64,000 nt of DNA from Microbacterium testaceum StLB037 (GCF_008763945.1 NZ_VTQH01000001.1:744110-808109), one strand, 5' to 3'. Counted from the first letter of the stretch, positions 1-9,915 are shown. Notes: generated by a model not told the origin, from the letters alone. Translations and numbers: made by a program.

Positions 1-90
1 GATGTCCAGCTGATCCAGCGCGTCAGCGATGTCCAGCTGATCCAGCGCGTCAGCGATGTCCAGCTGATCCAGCGCGTCAGCGATGTCCAG
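1..90. repeat. Tandem 27-bp repeat, three perfect copies plus part of a fourth
   Basis: The unit GATGTCCAGCTGATCCAGCG... repeats exactly at 1-27, 28-54 and 55-81, then breaks down. Read on the minus strand in the surface-protein frame, each unit encodes nine residues containing DALDQL. The array probably continues left of the window. Identity is at the DNA level, unlike the neighbouring 51-bp repeats, so it looks recently amplified. Confidence 0.85.
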
Positions 91-3000
91 CGCGTCGATC
101 ACGTCCGTGTCAGCCACGTCGGCGTCGAGCACATCGGCGTCGACGACATCCGCATCTGCCACGTCCGCGTCAGCGACATCCGCGTCCGCGTCGATGTCGG
201 CCACATCAGCGTCCGCGTCAACGACGTCCGCGTCGATGTCCGCGACGTCCGCGTCTACGACGTCGGCGTCAGCAACGTCGGCGTCGACAACGTCCGCGTC
301 AACAACGTCAGCATCGATGTCCGCCACGTCAGCGTCCACAACGTCCGCGTCAACCACGTCAGCATCGATGTCCGCCACGTCAGCGTCGACAACGTCCGCG
401 TCGATGTCAGCAACGTCCGCATCCACGACATCAGCGTCCACAACGTCCGCGTCGATGTCAGCAACGTCCGCATCCACGACATCCGCGTCAACCACGTCCG
501 CATCGATGTCCGCCACGTCCGCATCCACGACATCCGCGTCAACAACGTCAGCATCGATGTCCGCCACGTCCGCATCCACGACATCCGCGTCAACCACGTC
601 CGCGTCGATGTCAGCCACGTCCGCATCCACGACATCCGCGTCAACCACGTCCGCGTCGATGTCCGCCACGTCCGCGTCCACAACGTCCGCGTCGATGTCA
701 GCGACGTCCGCGTCCGCGTCGGTCACGTCCACGTCGACCGCGTCGGCGTCTGCTGCCGCGGCGCTGACCGCGAATGTGACGGTGTCCGTCGAGCCGTCGA
801 TGTCCTGCACGGCGGTGGCGGTGAACTGCCCCACCCCGACGTCGAGGAACGAGACGGACCACAGCCCGGTCTCGAGGACCGTCGTCGTCTCGACATCGCC
901 GTTCGACAGAGTGACCTCGATCTCGGCGCCGGCCTGACCGGTACCCGAGACGACTACCGTGCGCGTGGCATCCGGCTCGCCGACCTCGTATTCGGTGCCG
1001 TCGATCGGAGCGGTGATCGTGACGGGTGTCGCGAGCACGACCGAGAAGTCGACGGTGTCCGTCGAGTCGTCGGCATCCTGTGTCGCCGTCGCGGTGTAGT
1101 CGCCGATCGGCAGATCCGTGAAGTCGACGCTCCACGAACCGTCGTCGCCGACCACGTCGGTCTCGGTGTCACCGTTGTCGAGCACCACCGTCACGGTCGC
1201 GCCCGGCGAGCCGCTGCCCGAGACGGTCACCGTGGCGACGTCGTCCTCGGCGCCCACCGCGATCTCGGTACCGTCCGCCGGCTCCTCGATCACGACGTCG
1301 GGCGTCTCGGCGATCGAGAAGTCGACCTCGTCCGTGGAGCCGTCGATCTCCTGCGTCACCTCGGCGGTGTAGTCACCGATCGGCAGATCCTCGAAGGTCG
1401 CCGTCCAGGTGCCCTCCGGGGTGACCGTCACCGTCTGCGTCTCACCGTCGACCGTGACGTCGACCTCCGAACCCGGCGAGCCGGTGCCCGTGACCGTCAC
1501 ATCGATCACGTCGTCGGCGCCCGGGACCACGAAGATCTGATCGGGCGTCGGGGTGAGGATCGCCACATCGGGCGCCTCGACGACCGCGAAGGTCACGTCG
1601 GCGGTGGTCTGGTCGACGTCCTGGGTGGCGGTGGCCGTGTACTCGCCGACCGGCAGGTCGGGGAAGGTCACGGTCCAGGCGCCGGTCTCGTCGACCGTGT
1701 CGGTCTGGTCTTCCTGACCGGGAATCGAGACGGTGATCTCAGCCCCCGGCTCACCGGTGCCCGAGATCGTCACGTCGGAGACGTCATCGGCATTGGGCAC
1801 GACGAACTGGTCGCCGTCCTCGGGCTCGGTGATCGTCACGTCGGCGTTGGCATCGAGGGCGTTGGGACCCACGGTGGCGTTGGCCAGTTCGATGGTTGTT
1901 GCGAGGGTTCCGGGCAGGATCGTCACGATGACGGCCGTCTCCGAGAAAACCCCCGGCGAAGGCTCGCTCTGGTTGTTGACCGTCACGGTGACGAGCTCCG
2001 GCAGGATCTCGTCTAGCGCGGGGGTCAGCACCGTGGTCACCGGGGCGGCCACGGCCTCGACGGTCGCGCCGAGGTTCGTCAGCAGCGTCTCCAGGGGCGT
2101 CGTCAGGCCATCCACGAGCCCCTCCACGCCACCCCCGAGTCCCAGGCCGATGCCGAGCAGCTGGACGCCGGTGGTCTGGCCATCGAGAAGAGCCCCGACC
2201 GTCGTGTTCACGGTGAGGACGTTGACACTCCCGAGGCCGAGGTTGACGGACGCTCCGCCCGTGACGCTGAGCCCGCGGACTGCGGTGACAAGAGCCTCGT
2301 TCACGTCGTCGACGAGACCACCGACGAGTTCGGCGACGGCATCGCCGATCTCGCCCACCGTCTCAGACCCAAGGATGTTCGTTCCCGGCGCGAGGCCGTT
2401 GAGGGGCTGGATCTCGTCGAGGTCGACGATGATCTCGCCCGTGGAGAGATCGATGATCACCCCGGGGTAGTCGGGAGAGGTGAGTTGCCCCTGCAGGAGC
2501 CCCTCGACCGCCTCGGTGAGGCTCGTGGTGCTCACGGAGAGGTTCGCCGTGACCAGACCGCCGAGCGGTCCGAGCAGCGTGGCGAGCGTGCTGTTCAGGC
2601 CGGTGTCGACGTTGTCGACCGTGCCCTGCGCTCCGGCGACCGCGGCGTTCAGATCCGCGGTCAGAGCGGCGAGAGTTGCGCTCTCGATGACGAGCTGACC
2701 GCCGGCGATCGTGTAGTCGCGAACCAGCTCGGGTTCGCCCTCCTCCGTCGCCTGAAGAGAGGCACGGGCCGAAACGGCGTCCAGCGTGAGGTCGACATCG
2801 GCGAGCTCGGCGACGAGTCCCGCCGCGACCGACCCGGCGAGGGCATCGACCGCTCCGCCGAGGCTGACGTTCAGCGGGCCGGTCGCGGGCGCGCCGGTGC
2901 CGATGACACCGCCCGAACCGACCGCTCCCGAGGCGCCGACGGAACCGCCGTCGGGGTCGGCCTCGGCATACTGCCCGACCACACCGAGAGAGCCGAGGTC

Positions 3001-3378
3001 GACGGGAACCTGGATGCCGCCGGGCACGGTGACGTTCACGACGCCCAGCGCCGTGAGGTCCAGGGTGTTGTAGTCGACGACCGTCGGCTGCGTGCCGTCA
3101 TTGACCGCCGACGCACCCTCGAGGTTCGCGATGGCGTCGAGGTCGATGAGGCTGAGGATCGAACCGCCGAGGAACGTCCCCGTCGCGTTCGAGGTGTCCC
3201 CGGGGGCGGCGTTCGCGGCCGTCACACCACCGAACAAGCTGAGAGAGGCGGCCCCCACCACCGCGGCCGTCTTGACCGACGCCCGCCCGATACGGGAGCG
3301 GGACCACAGTCCGCTCCTCCTTCGTGTTCCGGACCGCCCGGGCGATGCCCCGGACGTCCCCCATTCCGCGCGATCCAT
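1..3378 (-). CDS. Choice-of-anchor G surface protein with Ig-like domains and Asp-rich repeats (3' end beyond window)
   Basis: A large secreted cell-surface protein; 1126 codons lie in the window with no stop. The ATG at 3378 is preceded by AGGAG at good spacing. Residues 1-55 form a long Arg-rich signal peptide ending in AANA-APG. Residues about 56-510 match the choice-of-anchor G domain of actinobacterial surface proteins: low in Cys and rich in Thr, Val, Leu and Gly, with the motif SLGVVGQYAEADPDG. Four Ig-like domains of about 85-90 residues follow (about 513-600, 600-690, 690-780, 780-870). Each has the pattern GTGxPGxxxxV ... W.V.F.DLPxGxYTATxTQD. From about residue 871 onward the chain is Asp-rich 17-residue repeats (VDADV/DIDADV), changing to a 9-residue DALDQL-containing repeat at the window edge. 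The anchor lies outside the window. The family is known only by its architecture; adhesion or matrix binding is inference. Confidence 0.85.
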   Translation of the reverse strand, partial: MDRAEWGTSGASPGRSGTRRRSGLWSRSRIGRASVKTAAVVGAASLSLFGGVTAANAAPGDTSNATGTFLGGSILSLIDLDAIANLEGASAVNDGTQPTVVDYNTLDLTALGVVNVTVPGGIQVPVDLGSLGVVGQYAEADPDGGSVGASGAVGSGGVIGTGAPATGPLNVSLGGAVDALAGSVAAGLVAELADVDLTLDAVSARASLQATEEGEPELVRDYTIAGGQLVIESATLAALTADLNAAVAGAQGTVDNVDTGLNSTLATLLGPLGGLVTANLSVSTTSLTEAVEGLLQGQLTSPDYPGVIIDLSTGEIIVDLDEIQPLNGLAPGTNILGSETVGEIGDAVAELVGGLVDDVNEALVTAVRGLSVTGGASVNLGLGSVNVLTVNTTVGALLDGQTTGVQLLGIGLGLGGGVEGLVDGLTTPLETLLTNLGATVEAVAAPVTTVLTPALDEILPELVTVTVNNQSEPSPGVFSETAVIVTILPGTLATTIELANATVGPNALDANADVTITEPEDGDQFVVPNADDVSDVTISGTGEPGAEITVSIPGQEDQTDTVDETGAWTVTFPDLPVGEYTATATQDVDQTTADVTFAVVEAPDVAILTPTPDQIFVVPGADDVIDVTVTGTGSPGSEVDVTVDGETQTVTVTPEGTWTATFEDLPIGDYTAEVTQEIDGSTDEVDFSIAETPDVVIEEPADGTEIAVGAEDDVATVTVSGSGSPGATVTVVLDNGDTETDVVGDDGSWSVDFTDLPIGDYTATATQDADDSTDTVDFSVVLATPVTITAPIDGTEYEVGEPDATRTVVVSGTGQAGAEIEVTLSNGDVETTTVLETGLWSVSFLDVGVGQFTATAVQDIDGSTDTVTFAVSAAAADADAVDVDVTDADADVADIDADVVDADVADIDADVVDADVVDADVADIDADVVDADVVDADVADIDADVVDADVVDADVADIDADVVDADVVDADVADIDADVVDADVVDADVADIDADVVDADVADIDADVVDADVVDADVADIDADVVDADVVDADVADADVVDADVADIDADVVDADADVADIDADADVADADVADADVVDADVLDADVADTDVIDALDIADALDQLDIADALDQLDIADALDQLDI
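100..770. repeat. 51-bp (17-codon) imperfect tandem repeats encoding Asp-rich units
   Basis: The recurring block GCRTCGATGTC begins at about 311, 362, 398, 449, 500, 551, 602 and 653, mostly 51 bp apart with one 36-bp step. On the minus strand each unit reads about 17 residues with Asp at every second or third position (DADV, DIDADV). The units differ mainly at synonymous positions or by single bases. The repeat stays in frame throughout and forms the stalk or ligand-binding part of the surface protein. Confidence 0.85.
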
Positions 3379-3588
3379 AGAGATGCTCCTGTACCTGGTG
3401 CTCGGGACGCCGCGTGTGCAGCACCCTCTGCGGCCTTCCGACAGCCGTGCGAACCATTCAAAAGCGCTATGTACAGGCTGTGAATCGGCCGGCATACCGG
3501 GATCGCTACCGGTTCCGGGGCCAGGAAACCTCAGTAGGTACTACGGGGACTACCGACAACGCGGCCCTTCTGGCGCGCGCCCGGGGCG

Positions 3589-4542
3589 TCAGAGCTTGCG
3601 CAACAGCACCGACTCGACGGTGTGGTCCGCGCCCTTCTGCAGCACGAGCTTCGCGCGGTGGCGCGTCGGTAGCACGTTCTCTTCGAGGTTGGGGAGGTTG
3701 ATCTCGCGCCAATAGCCGAGGGCGCGCTCGACGGCCTCGTCGTCGCTGATGTCGGCGAAGACCTTGAAGAACGAGGTCGGGTTGGTGAAGGCGTTGTCCC
3801 GCAGAGCGAGGAACCGGTCGACGTACCAGCGTTCGATGTGCGCGGCGTCGGCGTCGACGTAGATCGAGAAGTCGAAGAGGTCGCTCACCGCCACCTCGTT
3901 CGGCGAGGGCGGCGGCTGCAGCACGTTCAGCCCCTCGACGATGACGACATCGGGACGGTGCACGGTGACGTGCGCATCGGGCATGATGTCGTACCGCACG
4001 TGGGAGTAGAACGGCGCACGCGCCTCCTCGGCCCCGGACTTCACCTCGCTCAGGAACTCCACGAGCGCCCGGCGGTCGTACGACTCGGGGAAGCCCTTGC
4101 GATCCATCAGGCCGCGGCGCTCGAGCTCCGCGTTCGGGTAGAGGAAGCCGTCGGTGGTCACCAGCTCCACGCGAGGCGTGTCGGGCCACCGGCTCATCAG
4201 CTCGCGCAGCAGACGGGCGATCGTCGACTTGCCCACCGCCACCGATCCCGCGACGCCGATGACGAAGGGGGTCGTGGCATCCGCCTCCCCGAGGAACGTG
4301 CTCGTGTCGGCGCCCAATCGGCGCGTGGCCCGCGCGTACAGGCTGAGCAGACGGCTGAGCGGCAGATACACCTCGGCGACCTCGCGCGGATCCAGCCGGT
4401 CTCCGATGCCCCGCAGCTGCACGATCTCGTTCTCGGTGAGCGGCTGCTCCAACCCTCCGGCCATGCGAGCCCAGTCGTCACGGTCGATCTGACGGTAGGG
4501 GCTCAGCGACGGTGCGGGAGCTGTGGTCTCGGCGGCGGACAC
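3589..4542 (-). CDS. coaA: Type I pantothenate kinase
   Basis: Cytoplasmic kinase for the first step of coenzyme A synthesis: pantothenate plus ATP gives 4'-phosphopantothenate. The 317-residue length is normal for prokaryotic type I (CoaA) enzymes. The P-loop [11 protein letters not shown] is at residues 96-106. It is followed by the family motifs [18 protein letters not shown] and YDIMPDA, and [10 protein letters not shown] sits in the usual place. It lies upstream of, and in the same direction as, the surface protein but 210 bp away, so they are probably separate units. It is divergent from the Ppx/GppA gene. Placement near glmM and rpsI is common in Microbacteriaceae. Confidence 0.96.
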   Translation of the reverse strand: MSAAETTAPAPSLSPYRQIDRDDWARMAGGLEQPLTENEIVQLRGIGDRLDPREVAEVYLPLSRLLSLYARATRRLGADTSTFLGEADATTPFVIGVAGSVAVGKSTIARLLRELMSRWPDTPRVELVTTDGFLYPNAELERRGLMDRKGFPESYDRRALVEFLSEVKSGAEEARAPFYSHVRYDIMPDAHVTVHRPDVVIVEGLNVLQPPPSPNEVAVSDLFDFSIYVDADAAHIERWYVDRFLALRDNAFTNPTSFFKVFADISDDEAVERALGYWREINLPNLEENVLPTRHRAKLVLQKGADHTVESVLLRKL

Positions 4543-4628
4543 CCGCTCATGCTACCCGGGGCACCCGCGCATCTCGGGAGTCCGGCCACCGCGCGAGACC
4601 GCGCTGCGGCGCCCACTACGCTCGGACC

Positions 4629-5558
4629 GTGCGCCTGGGAGTCCTCGACATCGGTTCGAACACCGTCCACCTGCTGGTCGCGAACGCCCGGGCGGGGGGC
4701 CGCCCGACCGCCACCACCTCGCACCGCTCCGTGCTGCGGCTCATGCGGTATCTGCTGCCGGACGGGTCCATCTCCCCCGAGGGTGTCCAGGGACTGGTGG
4801 ATGCCGTGACCGCCGCGTGCGAACGCGCCCGGGCCGAGGGGGTCGATGAACTCCTCGCCACCGCGACCTCTGCGGTGCGCGACGCGACCAACGGCGAGGA
4901 GGTGATCTCGCTCATCGAGCAGGCGCTGGGCCAACCCCTCCAGGTCCTCGGCGGCGCGACGGAGGCCCGGCTCACCTACCTGGCGGTGCGTCGCTGGTTC
5001 GGCTGGTCGGCGGGGCAGATCCTTCTCTTCGACATCGGTGGCGGCTCGCTCGAGATCGCCGGCGGCGCCGATGAGCTCCCCGACCTCGCCGAATCCGTCC
5101 CGCTCGGTGCGGGACGCTCCACGGTGCAGTTCCTCCCCCACGACCCGCCGAGCGTAGACGAGATCGACGCCCTCCGTCGGCACGCGATGGATGTGCTCGC
5201 TCCCGTCGCCGATCGTTTCGCCGCCCTCCCGCGCCCCGATCACGTCGTGGGGTCGTCGAAGGCCATCCGCTCGCTCGCGAAACTCGCGGGCTACCCCGTG
5301 CCGGGGTGGTCGGGCATCGACCGCATGGTGCTGCCGCGCCGCGAACTGAAGGACTGGATCCCCCGGCTGGCGCGCATCCCCGCCGACGCACGCGAGGCCC
5401 TGCCCGGGATCACCGCCGACCGCACGTTCCAGATCGTGGCGGCCGCGGTCGTCGTCGAACGCGCGATGAAGGCGCTCGACGTCGAAGAGCTCGAGGTCTC
5501 GCCCTGGGCCCTGCGCGAGGGCGTGCTGCTGCGCTTCATCGAGTCGCTCGAATACTGA
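4629..5558 (+). CDS. Ppx/GppA family phosphatase
   Basis: Exopolyphosphatase or guanosine pentaphosphate phosphatase-type protein of the ASKHA fold; 309 residues, the short actinobacterial form without the C-terminal HD domain. The start is taken as GTG 4629, because DIGSNTVHLLV, the first phosphate-binding loop, then falls at residues 6-16. The longer upstream frame has no family match. Other family motifs are ATSAVRDATNG, LLFDIGGGSLEI and VGSSKAIRSLAK. Substrate preference (polyphosphate or pppGpp) cannot be read from sequence. It is divergent from coaA and convergent with glmM, with a strong hairpin between. Confidence 0.9.
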   Translation: MRLGVLDIGSNTVHLLVANARAGGRPTATTSHRSVLRLMRYLLPDGSISPEGVQGLVDAVTAACERARAEGVDELLATATSAVRDATNGEEVISLIEQALGQPLQVLGGATEARLTYLAVRRWFGWSAGQILLFDIGGGSLEIAGGADELPDLAESVPLGAGRSTVQFLPHDPPSVDEIDALRRHAMDVLAPVADRFAALPRPDHVVGSSKAIRSLAKLAGYPVPGWSGIDRMVLPRRELKDWIPRLARIPADAREALPGITADRTFQIVAAAVVVERAMKALDVEELEVSPWALREGVLLRFIESLEY

Positions 5559-5562
5559 CGAA

Positions 5563-5598
5563 GGCTCAGGCCGCTCCGAAAGACGGAGGGCCTGAGCC
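5563..5598. terminator. Bidirectional terminator hairpin between ppx and glmM
   Basis: GGCTCAGGCC-G-CTCCG (5563-5578) pairs with CGGAGGGCCTGAGCC (5584-5598) with a single bulged base and the loop AAAGA. It lies between two convergent stop codons. T runs are weak, as is normal at this GC. Confidence 0.75.
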
Positions 5599-5615
5599 TG
5601 TCGAAAGCGCGGTGG

Positions 5616-6971
5616 TTACAGCGCGAGCCGCTCCCGCACGACCTCGGCCAGACGGTCCGCGTGCGCACGGGCATCCTCTTCCGAGGCGGCCTCGACCATC
5701 ACGCGCACCAGCTGCTCCGTACCCGACGCGCGCAGCAGGACGCGCCCGGAGTCACCGAGCGCGGCGGACGACGCCGCCACGGCCTCCTGCACGCCGTCGT
5801 CGCTCACTCCGTCGCGGTCGACGCCGCGCACGTTGACGAGCACCTGCGGGTACACGGTCATGATCGACGCGAGCTCGGCCAGCGTCTTGTTCTGGCGAGC
5901 CATCTCGGCCACGAGGTGCAGGCCGGTCAACAGCCCGTCTCCGGTCGTGGCGAACTCGCTCATGATGACGTGACCCGACTGTTCGCCGCCGAGGGAGTAG
6001 CCCCCCTCGTTCATGGCCTCGAGCACGTAGCGGTCGCCCACGGCGGTCTGCAGAACCCGGATGCCGTGAGCCTCCATCGCCCGGTGGAGCCCGAGGTTGC
6101 TCATGACCGTCGCCACGAGCGTGTCATCGGCGAGGGCCCCGCGGTCCTTCATGGCCACCGCGAGGATGGCCATGATCTGGTCGCCGTCGACGACATTGCC
6201 CTGGGCGTCCACGGCGAGGCAGCGATCGGCGTCGCCGTCGTGGGCGATTCCGACGTCGGCGCCGAGGCGCACGACAGCCTCGGCGAGCACGTCGAGGTGG
6301 GTCGAGCCCACGCCGTCGTTGATGTTCAGGCCGTCGGGTTCGGCGCCGATGACGGTGACCTGGGCGCCCGCGTCCTTGAACGTCTCGGGCGAGACCCCGG
6401 CCGCGGCACCGTGGGCGCAGTCGAGGACGACGTGGATGCCGTCGAGACGGTGCGGCAGCGACCCGAGGAGGTGAAGCACGTAGCGGTCCTCGGCGTCGGC
6501 GAAGCGGCGGATGCGTCCGACGCCCGCGCCGGTCGGCTGCAGCCGCTCCCCCTCGAGGGCGCGCTCGATGCGCTGCTCGACGATGTCGGGGAGCTTCGTG
6601 CCGCCACGGGCGAAGATCTTGATCCCGTTGTCAGGCGCCGGGTTGTGCGACGCCGAGACCATCACGCCGAAGTCGGCGTCGTGGTCGGCGATGAGGAAGG
6701 CGGTGGCGGGGGTGGGGATGACGCCGGCGTCGAGCACGTCGACCCCGGAGGAGGCCAGGCCTGCGGCGACCGCGGCCGAGAGGAACTCTCCCGAGACGCG
6801 CGGGTCGCGCGCGACGACGGCCGTGAGTCGACGGCCCTCGGCCTTGCGCGCCTCCGCAGAACGGCCCTGGCCCAGGACGACAGCAGTCGCCTGGGCCAGG
6901 TGCAGCGCGAGTTCGGCGGTGAGGAGGCCGTTGGCCAGCCCCCGCACCCCGTCCGTGCCAAAGAGAGGCAT
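5616..6971 (-). CDS. glmM: Phosphoglucosamine mutase
   Basis: Interconverts glucosamine-6-phosphate and glucosamine-1-phosphate, supplying UDP-GlcNAc for peptidoglycan and surface glycans. It has 451 residues, normal for GlmM. The N-terminus [14 protein letters not shown] is canonical. The phosphoserine loop VSASHNP places the catalytic Ser at about residue 108. DGDADR is the metal-binding loop, and a GGEQSGH sugar-binding loop and a C-terminal [12 protein letters not shown] phosphate-binding loop are present. It lies 14 bp downstream of rpsI on the same strand, the usual actinobacterial rplM-rpsI-glmM order, and is probably co-transcribed. Confidence 0.97.
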   Translation of the reverse strand: MPLFGTDGVRGLANGLLTAELALHLAQATAVVLGQGRSAEARKAEGRRLTAVVARDPRVSGEFLSAAVAAGLASSGVDVLDAGVIPTPATAFLIADHDADFGVMVSASHNPAPDNGIKIFARGGTKLPDIVEQRIERALEGERLQPTGAGVGRIRRFADAEDRYVLHLLGSLPHRLDGIHVVLDCAHGAAAGVSPETFKDAGAQVTVIGAEPDGLNINDGVGSTHLDVLAEAVVRLGADVGIAHDGDADRCLAVDAQGNVVDGDQIMAILAVAMKDRGALADDTLVATVMSNLGLHRAMEAHGIRVLQTAVGDRYVLEAMNEGGYSLGGEQSGHVIMSEFATTGDGLLTGLHLVAEMARQNKTLAELASIMTVYPQVLVNVRGVDRDGVSDDGVQEAVAASSAALGDSGRVLLRASGTEQLVRVMVEAASEEDARAHADRLAEVVRERLAL

Positions 6972-6985
6972 ACGGAGGATCGAAC

Positions 6986-7456
6986 TCAGCGCTTGGAGTA
7001 CTGAGGCGCCTTGCGGGCCTTCTTGAGACCGGCCTTCTTGCGCTCCTTGACGCGAGCGTCGCGCGAGAGGAAGCCGGCCTTCTTCAGGGTGGGGCGGTTG
7101 TTCTCGGCGTCGATCTCGTTGAGCGCGCGCGCGATGCCCAGGCGCAGTGCGCCGGCCTGACCCGAGGGGCCGCCGCCGGAGATGCGAGCGATCACGTCGT
7201 ACGAGCCCGCGAGCTCGAGAACCGTGAACGGGTCGTTGATCAGCTGCTGGTGCAGCTTGTTCGGGAAGTAGTCCTCGATCGTGCGGCCATTGACCGTGAT
7301 CGTGCCCGAACCGGGAACGAGACGCACGCGGGCGATGGCCTGCTTGCGACGGCCCACGGCTGCGCCGGGGACGGAGAGCACGGGGCGCTCGGCCGCGACG
7401 GCCGACTGCTCGGCCGGCGTCTCGGTGCTGTAGTTGCTGGAGTCGATGTTCGACAC
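6986..7456 (-). CDS. rpsI: 30S ribosomal protein S9
   Basis: Component of the small ribosomal subunit. The 156 residues comprise a low-complexity N-terminal extension of about 35 residues, then [15 protein letters not shown], the S9 signature [19 protein letters not shown], and the conserved basic tail ending KAPQYSKR that reaches the P-site tRNA. It lies just downstream of rplM (24 bp gap) and upstream of glmM. Confidence 0.98.
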   Translation of the reverse strand: MSNIDSSNYSTETPAEQSAVAAERPVLSVPGAAVGRRKQAIARVRLVPGSGTITVNGRTIEDYFPNKLHQQLINDPFTVLELAGSYDVIARISGGGPSGQAGALRLGIARALNEIDAENNRPTLKKAGFLSRDARVKERKKAGLKKARKAPQYSKR

Positions 7457-7480
7457 TGTTTCGTCCTTATCCGGCGGCGC

Positions 7481-7927
7481 TTACTGGGCGACCTGGTCGA
7501 AGGTGTATGCCGTGGGCTGCTGGGCACCGTGGGGGTGCTCGGCGCCGCGGTACACCTTGAGCTTCTTGAGCTGCGCCGCGCCGAGGCTGTTCTTGGGCAG
7601 CATGCCGCGGATGGCCTTCTCGACCGCGCGGACGGGGTTCTTCTCGAGGAGTTCGTCGTAGGTGACGGACTTGAGACCGCCCGGGAAGCCCGAGTGGCGG
7701 TAGGCCTTCTTCTGCGTGAGCTTCTGACCCGTGAGCGCGACCTTGTCGGCGTTGATCACGATGACGAAGTCACCCGAGTCGATGTGGTTGGCGAAGGTCG
7801 CCTTGTGCTTGCCGCGGAGGAGGACCGCCGCGTGCGAGGCCAGACGGCCGAGAACGACGTCGGTGGCGTCGATAACGACCCACTCGCGCGTGACCTCAGC
7901 GGCCTTGGGGGTGAAAGTGCGCGTCAC
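7481..7927 (-). CDS. rplM: 50S ribosomal protein L13
   Basis: Component of the large ribosomal subunit. Start GTG 7927 gives 148 residues beginning [12 protein letters not shown], the usual L13 length. The longer open frame up to 8065 adds an atypical Arg/Pro-rich leader and is rejected. Conserved parts are [16 protein letters not shown], the [10 protein letters not shown] segment, YRHSGFPGG and a GMLPKN motif. First gene of the rplM-rpsI-glmM unit. Its usual upstream neighbour truA is about 55 kb away at the right edge of the window. Confidence 0.97.
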   Translation of the reverse strand: MTRTFTPKAAEVTREWVVIDATDVVLGRLASHAAVLLRGKHKATFANHIDSGDFVIVINADKVALTGQKLTQKKAYRHSGFPGGLKSVTYDELLEKNPVRAVEKAIRGMLPKNSLGAAQLKKLKVYRGAEHPHGAQQPTAYTFDQVAQ

Positions 7928-8071
7928 AGTAGTGCTGCTTTCTTGATCGAACGGAGGAGTTCGTGAATCCCGCTCCGGTGGTCCGTTTCCTCGCCGATGG
8001 CGGGGGAACAGGGCCGGTGGAGGGCTCACGTTCGGGCGACCCGCTCGCAGAGAGGCGGGCACCAAAGAGCA

Positions 8072-8100
8072 AGACTACGTCATCCGGATGCCAGGACCAA
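8072..8100 (-). promoter_or_regulatory. Candidate promoter of rplM-rpsI-glmM
   Basis: On the minus strand, TTGGTC (8100-8095) and TAGTCT (8077-8072) are separated by 17 bases. Both are weak matches to sigma-70-type boxes. The site gives an RNA leader of about 140 bases before rplM, a region where ribosomal-protein leaders commonly lie. This is inference from position and spacing only. Confidence 0.35.
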
Positions 8101-8116
8101 ACGCGCGCGGTCGCCC

Positions 8117-8881
8117 TCAAGCCAGCAGTGTCCCCACCGCGATCATCGCGAACCCCGTCGCGTTGAAGACGAGATGCACCCACACCGCGGGCCACAGGCG
8201 ACCGGTCCCGACGACGAAGGCCCCCGCGACCACCCCGAGCAGAGCCAGGATGGCGAGGTCCACGGCATCCGGGTCTCCGACGAAGATGTGGGCGACGACG
8301 AAGAGGACGGTGGACAGAGCGACCGCCGCGATGCCGGCCGCCACGGCACCCGCCACCCGTCGGATCGCGACGAAGGCGCACACGAGCACGACACCGCGGA
8401 AGAACGCCTCCTCGAGCACGGGCGACACGACGACGCCGGCGATCGCCCGCGCCGAGAAGGACGCCGGCAGTCCTCCTCCGGTCGAGAACGTCGAGGGCCA
8501 GGGCGCGGGAGTCCCCCCGAGCCCCGAGACGACGCCCTGAGCGGCGCGCAACAGCACGCCGAAGACGACCCCGTAGGCGAGGTCGATCGCGCGCAGACGC
8601 AACAGTCCGCGCGGCCGTGAGCGTCGGAGAGCGACGACGACGGGGAGGGCGAAGCAGAGCCAGACGAGGAGCTGGGCCGCGAGACCCGCCGCCTCGGACG
8701 GGAGCGTGAGCTCGACGACGTGCGCCCCGATGACTCCCACTCCGAGGAGGCACACGGCCAGCCCCAGGAGACCGACGTCCCAGCCGACGACGCTCGATTC
8801 CCCCTCTCTCCAGCGTCGGGGCCGACGAGGACGCCCCGAGCGTGAGGCGCGGGACGGGGCGGCGGGCGAGGGGGCGAACAT
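8117..8881 (-). CDS. CPBP family intramembrane metalloprotease
   Basis: Membrane protein of the CAAX/CPBP (Abi) type, 254 residues with about seven hydrophobic segments. The metal-site motifs are visible: EEAFFRG (EExxxR), FVVAHIF (FxxxH) and a late HLVFNATG (HxxxN). The N-terminal 30 residues are Arg/Pro/Ser-rich and cytoplasmic, and a slightly later start is possible. Stand-alone CPBP proteins have been linked to bacteriocin immunity or membrane-protein maturation; no substrate is suggested by the neighbours. Confidence 0.88.
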   Translation of the reverse strand: MFAPSPAAPSRASRSGRPRRPRRWREGESSVVGWDVGLLGLAVCLLGVGVIGAHVVELTLPSEAAGLAAQLLVWLCFALPVVVALRRSRPRGLLRLRAIDLAYGVVFGVLLRAAQGVVSGLGGTPAPWPSTFSTGGGLPASFSARAIAGVVVSPVLEEAFFRGVVLVCAFVAIRRVAGAVAAGIAAVALSTVLFVVAHIFVGDPDAVDLAILALLGVVAGAFVVGTGRLWPAVWVHLVFNATGFAMIAVGTLLA

Positions 8882-9078
8882 GCGCGTCAGGCTAGGGCCT
8901 GCGCACCCGGCGCCCTCGCGACAGCCGTGCGGGGGCCGAGAGCGTCACCCCGCGACTCACCCGTTCGGCTGAATCGTTCCCCCGGACGACGTCTGCCCCG
9001 TCACCGAGCGGGCGACGGGGCAGACGGCATCCGTTCGCGTCCTCCGCGGATGCGGGCGAGAGGGGACGCGAGCGAGGA

Positions 9079-9915
9079 TCAGCGCTGGAGGAAGTCGATG
9101 AGGACGCGGTTGAACTCCTCGGCGTGGCTGACGTTGACTCCGTGCGGAGCCCCCGCGACGACGTGGAGTTCGCTGCCCGCGATCGCCTCGTGCGTGCGCT
9201 TGCCCGACCCCTCGAAGGGGACGGTGGAGTCGCTGTCGCCGTGGATGACGAGGGTGGGCACGGTGACGCGGGGCAGGTCCTCGCGGAAGTCGGTCGTGGC
9301 GAACGCCTCCATCGATTTCAGGGCCGCGTGGTGGTCGGCCTGGTTCGCGAGACGCTCGGCCTCGGCGCGATCGGCCTCCGAGACGGCGAGCGTGCCATCG
9401 ACCGAGAAGAAGTCGGTCGTGAACTGGTGGTAGAACGCCTTCTCGTCGTCCTCGAGACCCTGCTTCATCCCGTCGGCCGTCGCATCGTCGAGCGGGCCCT
9501 CCGGGTTGTCGTCGGTCTGGGCGAGGTACGGGGGCACCGCGGCGGCGAAGACGACGCTGTGGATGCGGTCGGAGCCGTGACGCGACAGGTACCGTGCCAC
9601 TTCGCCACCCCCCATCGAGAAACCGACCAGCGTGACGTCGCGGAGGTCGAGGGCCTCGAGCACCGCCTCGAGGTCGTTGCTGAAGGTGTCGTAGTCGTAG
9701 CCGCCGCGCGGCTTGTCGCTGCGGCCGAACCCTCGGCGGTCGTACGTGACGACGCGGTATCCCGCCCCCTCGAGGGCGGGGACCTGGTGCGCCCAGGACT
9801 CGCCGGAGAGGGGCCAGCCATGGATGAGGACGACGGGGCGGCCCGTGCCGCCGGTGTCGTCGACGTGGAGGTCGATGTCGGTCAGAAGTCCGTGGTGTGC
9901 GGTGATCTCGCTCAT
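9079..9915 (-). CDS. Alpha/beta hydrolase (cofactor-free chloroperoxidase-like)
   Basis: A 278-residue alpha/beta hydrolase of the non-haem chloroperoxidase and esterase group. Motifs are VLIHGWPLSG (oxyanion hole), YDRRGFGRSDKP, the nucleophile elbow GFSMGGGEV, an acid loop VIHGDSDSTVPF and the catalytic His in GAPHGVN. The family usually acts as esterase or perhydrolase. It is monocistronic, flanked by intergenic regions of about 200 and 140 bp. Confidence 0.88.
   Translation of the reverse strand: MSEITAHHGLLTDIDLHVDDTGGTGRPVVLIHGWPLSGESWAHQVPALEGAGYRVVTYDRRGFGRSDKPRGGYDYDTFSNDLEAVLEALDLRDVTLVGFSMGGGEVARYLSRHGSDRIHSVVFAAAVPPYLAQTDDNPEGPLDDATADGMKQGLEDDEKAFYHQFTTDFFSVDGTLAVSEADRAEAERLANQADHHAALKSMEAFATTDFREDLPRVTVPTLVIHGDSDSTVPFEGSGKRTHEAIAGSELHVVAGAPHGVNVSHAEEFNRVLIDFLQR

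Noticed and set aside
1..770. CRISPR-like regular repeats
   Set aside because: Repeats are in a coding frame with no unique spacers, and no cas gene is present.
83..937. Plus-strand frame rich in TSAS repeats
   Set aside because: It is the antisense of the Asp-rich repeats of the surface protein. The minus-strand frame is continuous with the signal peptide and Ig-like domains.
4512..4628. N-terminal extension of the Ppx/GppA gene
   Set aside because: Overlaps the start of coaA and has no family match; GTG 4629 puts the first motif at the usual place.
7928..8065. N-terminal extension of rplM
   Set aside because: Would exceed the L13 family length and covers the likely leader; GTG 7927 gives the normal start.
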